Shown here: positions 61,155 to 64,000 of the stretch, one piece after another | Layout: every line of letters begins with the position of its first letter | Numbering within the stretch: the first letter of the stretch is position 1 | Assembly: GCA_902362805.1 (NCBI GenBank) | Contig: CABIXY010000002.1 | Span: 751,187-815,186, forward strand | Direction: 5' to 3' | Origin: Eubacteriaceae bacterium | GTDB lineage: Bacteria; Bacillota; Clostridia; Peptostreptococcales; Anaerovoracaceae | DNA length: 64,000 bases | Notes under the pieces: model-generated | Seen by the model: the letters and a program-made list of their open reading frames with translations, nothing else | What the model was told of the DNA's origin: nothing | Databases searched by the model: none | Program-made: the position numbers and the translations under genes

Positions 61155-61625
61155 CTATTTCAAGCCTGGAAAGTCCAATTGTCTTAATGCCTCAAATAAA
61201 ATGATGTTTGCGGAATTTGCAAGGTTGAAAGAACGAAGTCTTGTATCCTTACTCATTGGGATTCTGATTGCTTTCTCTTGATGCGCTTCGATGAAGTCTC
61301 TTGGCAGCCCCGCAGTTTCTCGACCAAAGAGAAACATATCTTCATCCTTATATTCTGGTTCTGTATAGATTCTGCCGCCTTTGGTGGTAGCCAGATACAT
61401 AGTTCGGTCCCCATAAGTTTCCATGAAGGCCTCTAAGCTCTCGTGAACTTCCAGTTTCACATAAGGCCAATAATCCAGTCCCGCTCTCCTGACAGCTTTT
61501 TCATCTATCGAAAAGCCTAACGGCTCTACCAGGTGCAGAACTGTGTCTGTCGCCGCACAGGTTCTCGCTATATTTCCAGTGTTAGGTGGAATTTCTGGTT
61601 CTACAAATACGATGTGTAATGACAT
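61155..61625 (-). CDS. trmL: tRNA (cytidine(34)-2'-O)-methyltransferase TrmL
   Basis: A 156-residue SPOUT methyltransferase. Motifs PEIPPNTGNIARTCAATD near the start, LFGRETAGLP near 100, and RIPM...RSFNLANSANIILFE near the end form the trefoil-knot SAM site. It methylates the wobble base of some tRNA-Leu. Its AGGAGG ribosome site abuts the beginning of a modular repeat (TAATGG at 61636). Confidence 0.95.
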   Translation of the reverse strand: MSLHIVFVEPEIPPNTGNIARTCAATDTVLHLVEPLGFSIDEKAVRRAGLDYWPYVKLEVHESLEAFMETYGDRTMYLATTKGGRIYTEPEYKDEDMFLFGRETAGLPRDFIEAHQEKAIRIPMSKDTRLRSFNLANSANIILFEALRQLDFPGLK

Positions 61626-61635
61626 AATGTCCTCC

Positions 61636-61850
61636 TAATGGAGTTGCCCCAATTTGCAAAGCAAATTGATGAGAACTCCTTATTCTTTGGGAGACCTAAC
61701 CCGATTCAACGAAGCGGAATCGCTAGTAGGTCCCCGGTCAAGAGTGCAGGAGCTATGCTCCGTGGCACTTGACGGCCAATCCCCAAGAGAGCAAACATTT
61801 TATGCACCGCTCGATTGGATGGATTTAGTCGTATAGTTATGGTCGTATAA
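61636..61850 (+). repeat. Modular hairpin repeat, locus 4 (A-D plus C fragment)
   Basis: TAATGG, A module GGAGTT/AACTCC around CAATTTGC-AAA-GCAAATTG, TTATTC, then a D module closely matching locus 1 (GGGAGACCTAACCCGATTC..., GGTCAAGAGTGCAGGAGC...). After GACGGCC comes a C-like fragment CCAAGAG...CTCGATTGG, then TTTAGTCGTATAG and a second GGTCGTATAA. It fills the space between divergent trmL and hom. Confidence 0.8.
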
Positions 61851-61892
61851 TATATTTACTTATTAATAATAAAGGTTTTTTGTTAAAATTTA

Positions 61893-61921
61893 AAGACAAA
61901 AATGAAATTTTGGTATATAAT
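61893..61921 (+). promoter_or_regulatory. Candidate promoter of hom
   Basis: AAGACA (61893-61898), 17 bp, perfect TATAAT (61916-61921), about 37 bp before the start codon. It lies just outside the hairpin repeat. Confidence 0.5.
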
Positions 61922-61957
61922 TTTTATCAATGTAAAAATATGTACAAGGAGGCTGTT

Positions 61958-62923
61958 ATGAAAACAGTAAAAATCGGAATACTAGGTCTGGGAACCGTAG
62001 GTGGTGGAACTTACGAGATCTTGGATATGAACAGAGAATTGATTGAAAAAAGAATCGGCAAAGAAATCAAGGTCGAAAAAGTACTAGAAAAAAACATGGA
62101 TAGACTGAAAGCACTTGGACTCCACGAAAGCCAGGCCACACAGAATCCTGATGATATTTTAAAGGATCCAGAAATTGATATCGTAGTAGAAGCACTCGGC
62201 GGCATCGAACCTTCTACCACGTTCATGCTGACTGCCATGGAAAACGGAAAATCAGTGGTAACACCGAACAAAGCTGCTGTAGCAGCGAACTTTGACAAAC
62301 TCCACAAAGCAGCAGTGGCAAACAGTGTTGAATTCAGATTTGAAGCCAGCGTTGGCGGCGGTATCCCTGCCCTGACTGCAATTACAGAAGCTCTGGCAGG
62401 CAACGATTTCAGTGAAGTTATGGGCATCCTCAACGGCACGACCAACTATATCTTAACAAAGATGACGGATTTGGGTCTTGATTACGGCGAAGTGCTGAAA
62501 GATGCTCAGGCAAAAGGTTTTGCCGAGGCAGATCCGACTGCGGATGTGGAAGGAATTGATGTCGCAAATAAGCTTTCTATTTTGATGGCTCTTGCTTTTG
62601 ATAAGTATGTTCCACCGACAGAAATACCTACAGTAGGCATCAGCAAAATAACCATGGACGATATTGAGGCCGCAAAAGCAAAAGGATGCAAGATCAAATT
62701 AATTGCCCAGGCTAAGAAAGTGGGCGATAGCATAGAATACAGTGTAAAACCTATGGAAATTGAAAACTCACATCCTCTCGCTGGCGTTTCCAATGAGTTC
62801 AATGCGATTTACGTTACGGGCAATGCTGTCGACGAAGTGATGTTCTATGGCAAAGGTGCCGGTGCCCTCCCGACAGGCAGCGCCATCGTAGGCGACATTC
62901 TTGCAATCGCAAAAGCACTATAA
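61958..62923 (+). CDS. hom: Homoserine dehydrogenase without ACT domain
   Basis: A 321-residue enzyme reducing aspartate semialdehyde to homoserine. The NAD(P) loop GLGTVGGGT is at residues 9-17, and the catalytic region has [14 protein letters not shown] and [12 protein letters not shown] near 150-170 and [14 protein letters not shown]. Most Gram-positive enzymes are about 430 residues with a C-terminal ACT domain that senses threonine; this one ends at the catalytic domain. The start at 61958 follows AAGGAGG. It is followed by a SEC-C protein gene after 16 bp. Confidence 0.9.
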   Translation: MKTVKIGILGLGTVGGGTYEILDMNRELIEKRIGKEIKVEKVLEKNMDRLKALGLHESQATQNPDDILKDPEIDIVVEALGGIEPSTTFMLTAMENGKSVVTPNKAAVAANFDKLHKAAVANSVEFRFEASVGGGIPALTAITEALAGNDFSEVMGILNGTTNYILTKMTDLGLDYGEVLKDAQAKGFAEADPTADVEGIDVANKLSILMALAFDKYVPPTEIPTVGISKITMDDIEAAKAKGCKIKLIAQAKKVGDSIEYSVKPMEIENSHPLAGVSNEFNAIYVTGNAVDEVMFYGKGAGALPTGSAIVGDILAIAKAL

Positions 62924-62939
62924 AGAGGAGGTACGACAG

Positions 62940-63440
62940 ATGAGCCTATTTCAGGATTGGAAAGAACTGATGGAGAATCAGACCGAAGATACTTTTGAAA
63001 ATTTTTGGAAAGAATACTCCGAAACAGAGACAAAGATTTACACGCACATTTTAGAAAATCATCAAGAACACTTGTCTGGAACGATTGATGAATTAGTTGC
63101 AAAGTTCCAATGCAACAAGACGATTTTCGTCGGTTTCCTCGACGGCATCAACTCCAGTTTAAAGGCAGAGATGGATCTGGATGCCGTAACAGAAGAAACT
63201 GCCATTGATCTCGATATCGATTTTGAAAAACTATTCTTCAACATGCTCAAGGCTGAAGCAGAATACTTATTCACTCTCCCTGCCTGGGATGACGTACTCA
63301 GCGAAGAGAAGCGAATCGAAATCATCAAGGAGTTCAAACGCTCAAAGACAGTGCACGCAGAAAAGAAACCTGGCAGAAACGACCCTTGCCCTTGCGGCAG
63401 CGGTAAAAAATACAAGAAGTGCTGTGGAAAGAACGCATAA
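62940..63440 (+). CDS. SEC-C motif protein
   Basis: A 166-residue acidic protein, helical for the first 140 residues, with a C-terminal SEC-C zinc-binding motif ([17 protein letters not shown]). SEC-C is found at the end of SecA and in many standalone proteins; here it may recruit the protein to ribosomes or SecB-like partners. The start at 62940 follows AGAGGAGG. Co-transcribed with hom. The window's accessory SecA lacks this motif. Confidence 0.8.
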   Translation: MSLFQDWKELMENQTEDTFENFWKEYSETETKIYTHILENHQEHLSGTIDELVAKFQCNKTIFVGFLDGINSSLKAEMDLDAVTEETAIDLDIDFEKLFFNMLKAEAEYLFTLPAWDDVLSEEKRIEIIKEFKRSKTVHAEKKPGRNDPCPCGSGKKYKKCCGKNA

Positions 63441-63448
63441 TATAATCA

Positions 63449-63496
63449 AAGGGCATGTTGTGTCTGAGCAAAAGCTAATACAACCTGCTCTTTTTC
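63449..63496 (+). terminator. Terminator after hom-SEC-C operon
   Basis: AGGGCATGTTGT pairs with ACAACCTGCTCT (one mismatch, one G-T), followed by TTTTTCTTTTTTT. Confidence 0.75.
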
Positions 63497-63520
63497 TTTT
63501 TTTATTTGCCATGAAACTCC

Positions 63521-63758
63521 TTAATCAGAGTTTTCTTTACAGCTGATTAAGCTTTGCTCAATTACCAGACTGGTGTTTTGTATTAAAAAGGCCTTCTCAT
63601 AACCTAGCACATTTCCAAAAACAATCGTATCACATCGTTTGTACTTACTCATTTTCCTTCGATACTGTTCTTTATATTTAACTACTTTTGAAGAAATCAG
63701 GATCTTGAAAATCAGTAAAAAATGCTTCTTTGACAAAATAGAAATGGCCTGTCTTCAT
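63521..63758 (-). pseudogene. Degraded type III toxin (CptN/ToxN-like) gene
   Basis: A start at 63758 with perfect AGGAGG reads MKTGHFYFVKEAFF and stops after 26 codons. In another frame the DNA continues as ISSKVVKYKEQYRRKMSKYKR in part, then CDTIVFGNVLGYEKAFLIQN before going out of frame and ending at 63521. These blocks match, in order, the N-terminus and core that I know from CptN-type endoribonuclease toxins of type III toxin-antitoxin systems (about 160-170 residues). A deletion of some 30 codons and a truncated 3' end leave it inactive. Family assignment rests on memory of the core motif. Confidence 0.6.
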
Positions 63759-63794
63759 AACTAACCTCCTGTAAAAATAATCAAAAAACAATCA

Positions 63795-63819
63795 AAACCA
63801 CCAGTTGAACTGGTGGTTT
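63795..63819 (-). terminator. Attenuating terminator between antitoxin RNA region and toxin remnant
   Basis: AAACCACCAGTT/AACTGGTGGTTT 12-bp stem. On the minus strand it is followed by TGATTGTTTTTTG, 37 bp before the toxin start. Type III loci have such a terminator between antitoxin repeats and toxin gene. Confidence 0.75.
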
Positions 63820-63824
63820 GACCA

Positions 63825-63900
63825 GGCCCTATAAGGGCCTTTCTCCTGTGGTGGCACCTTGAAAGGTGCATCGAAAAGGTCCGCAACCACACTTTTGTTA
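63825..63900 (-). ncRNA. Possible remnant of a type III antitoxin RNA
   Basis: On the minus strand this stretch holds hairpins GCACCT-AGGTGC (63854-63869) and GGCCCT-ATA-AGGGCC (63825-63839), just before the terminator and toxin remnant. Working type III antitoxins contain tandem repeats of about 35-50 bases; no clear tandem repeat is left here. Assignment is by position only. Confidence 0.3.
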
Positions 63901-63931
63901 TCTGATACCCCCTGCCCGGGGGTATTTCATT

Positions 63932-64000
63932 TTACTTTTCCCTCACGTCCCCAAATGGGTCAACGTATTCTTTCAGGCTTATCTGGTCATTCACCATGTC
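63932..64000 (-). CDS. 3' end of an unidentified gene (partial)
   Basis: The last 22 codons of a minus-strand gene entering from the right edge read MVNDQISLKEYVDPFGDVREK to a TAA at 63932 in part. A stem TACCCCC/GGGGGTA (63906-63924) follows. Too short to identify. Confidence 0.4.
   Translation of the reverse strand, partial: DMVNDQISLKEYVDPFGDVREK

Noticed and set aside
23358..61850. Modular repeats as integron attC sites
   Set aside because: The GGCGTTA ends and imperfect palindromes recall attC, but the end reads GTTAGTC rather than GTTRRRY, the copies do not separate cassettes, and no integron integrase is present.
23358..61850. Modular repeats as a CRISPR array
   Set aside because: Copies are far apart, multi-block and lack regular spacers; no cas gene occurs.

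Overview
The window reads as chromosomal DNA of a low-to-moderate GC, Gram-positive anaerobe of the class Clostridia. The evidence is strong AGGAGG-type ribosome binding sites, a sigma-54 gene next to the glycolytic gap-pgk-tpiA operon, a membrane pyrophosphatase, a crotonase, an ECF-type thiamine transporter, many organic-acid and amino-acid carriers, and Tn916-type mobile DNA. A placement near the Anaerovoracaceae (Clostridiales family XIII) is a guess from overall gene content, not something the sequence proves. No rRNA, tRNA or CRISPR array was seen.

Layout. 1-2.6 kb: a minus-strand VTC-domain / DUF4956 / beta-helix lipoprotein cluster. 2.9-6.5 kb: a small secreted protein, then a YfcC carrier, M20 amidohydrolase and small membrane protein operon. 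6.8-14.5 kb: a mobile element of about 7.7 kb with a Tn916-type integrase and excisionase, a MobT-type relaxase gene with an apparent frameshift, a candidate oriT, divergent promoters and an XRE regulator; its cargo is a complete panG-panB-panC-panD pantothenate operon. 14.6-19 kb: D-aminoacylase, a YkvI transporter fused to a metallo-beta-lactamase domain, and RarD. 19-25.3 kb: murI, pepF, nadK, an RluA-type pseudouridine synthase and mntP behind a yybP-ykoY manganese riboswitch. 25.3-30.6 kb: a Crp/Fnr regulator and an operon for an NhaC-type antiporter, a thioredoxin-reductase-like flavoprotein and an arylsulfotransferase-thioredoxin fusion. 30.7-37.1 kb: phosphate transport, a P-loop ATPase, DUF975, thiN-thiT and a crotonase. 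37.1-42.3 kb: five overlapping genes joining envelope-lipid and glycan functions to a two-component system, preceded by a phased TTAA array. 42.4-53.7 kb: mixed small operons, including an accessory SecA behind a long hairpin, azlCD, and flavodoxin-type redox genes. 53.8-63.4 kb: hppA, secG, tpiA, pgk, gap, rpoN, trmL, a homoserine dehydrogenase without ACT domain and a SEC-C protein. 63.4-64 kb: remains of what looks like a type III toxin-antitoxin locus.

The most unusual feature is a family of modular hairpin repeats at five intergenic places (23.4, 51.6, 56.2, 59.6 and 61.6 kb). Each copy starts with, or contains, a conserved hairpin module with a CAATTTG/CAAATTG core. In four loci this is followed by TTATGC (TTATTC at 61.6 kb) and then one of several interchangeable hairpin modules; three loci end or nearly end in TAGTCGTATA(A/G). 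Two copies begin on the stop codon of the preceding gene (nadK and rpoN). The architecture resembles pneumococcal BOX elements, but I do not recognise the sequence. The second most notable feature is vitamin B5 synthesis carried as cargo of a mobilizable element.
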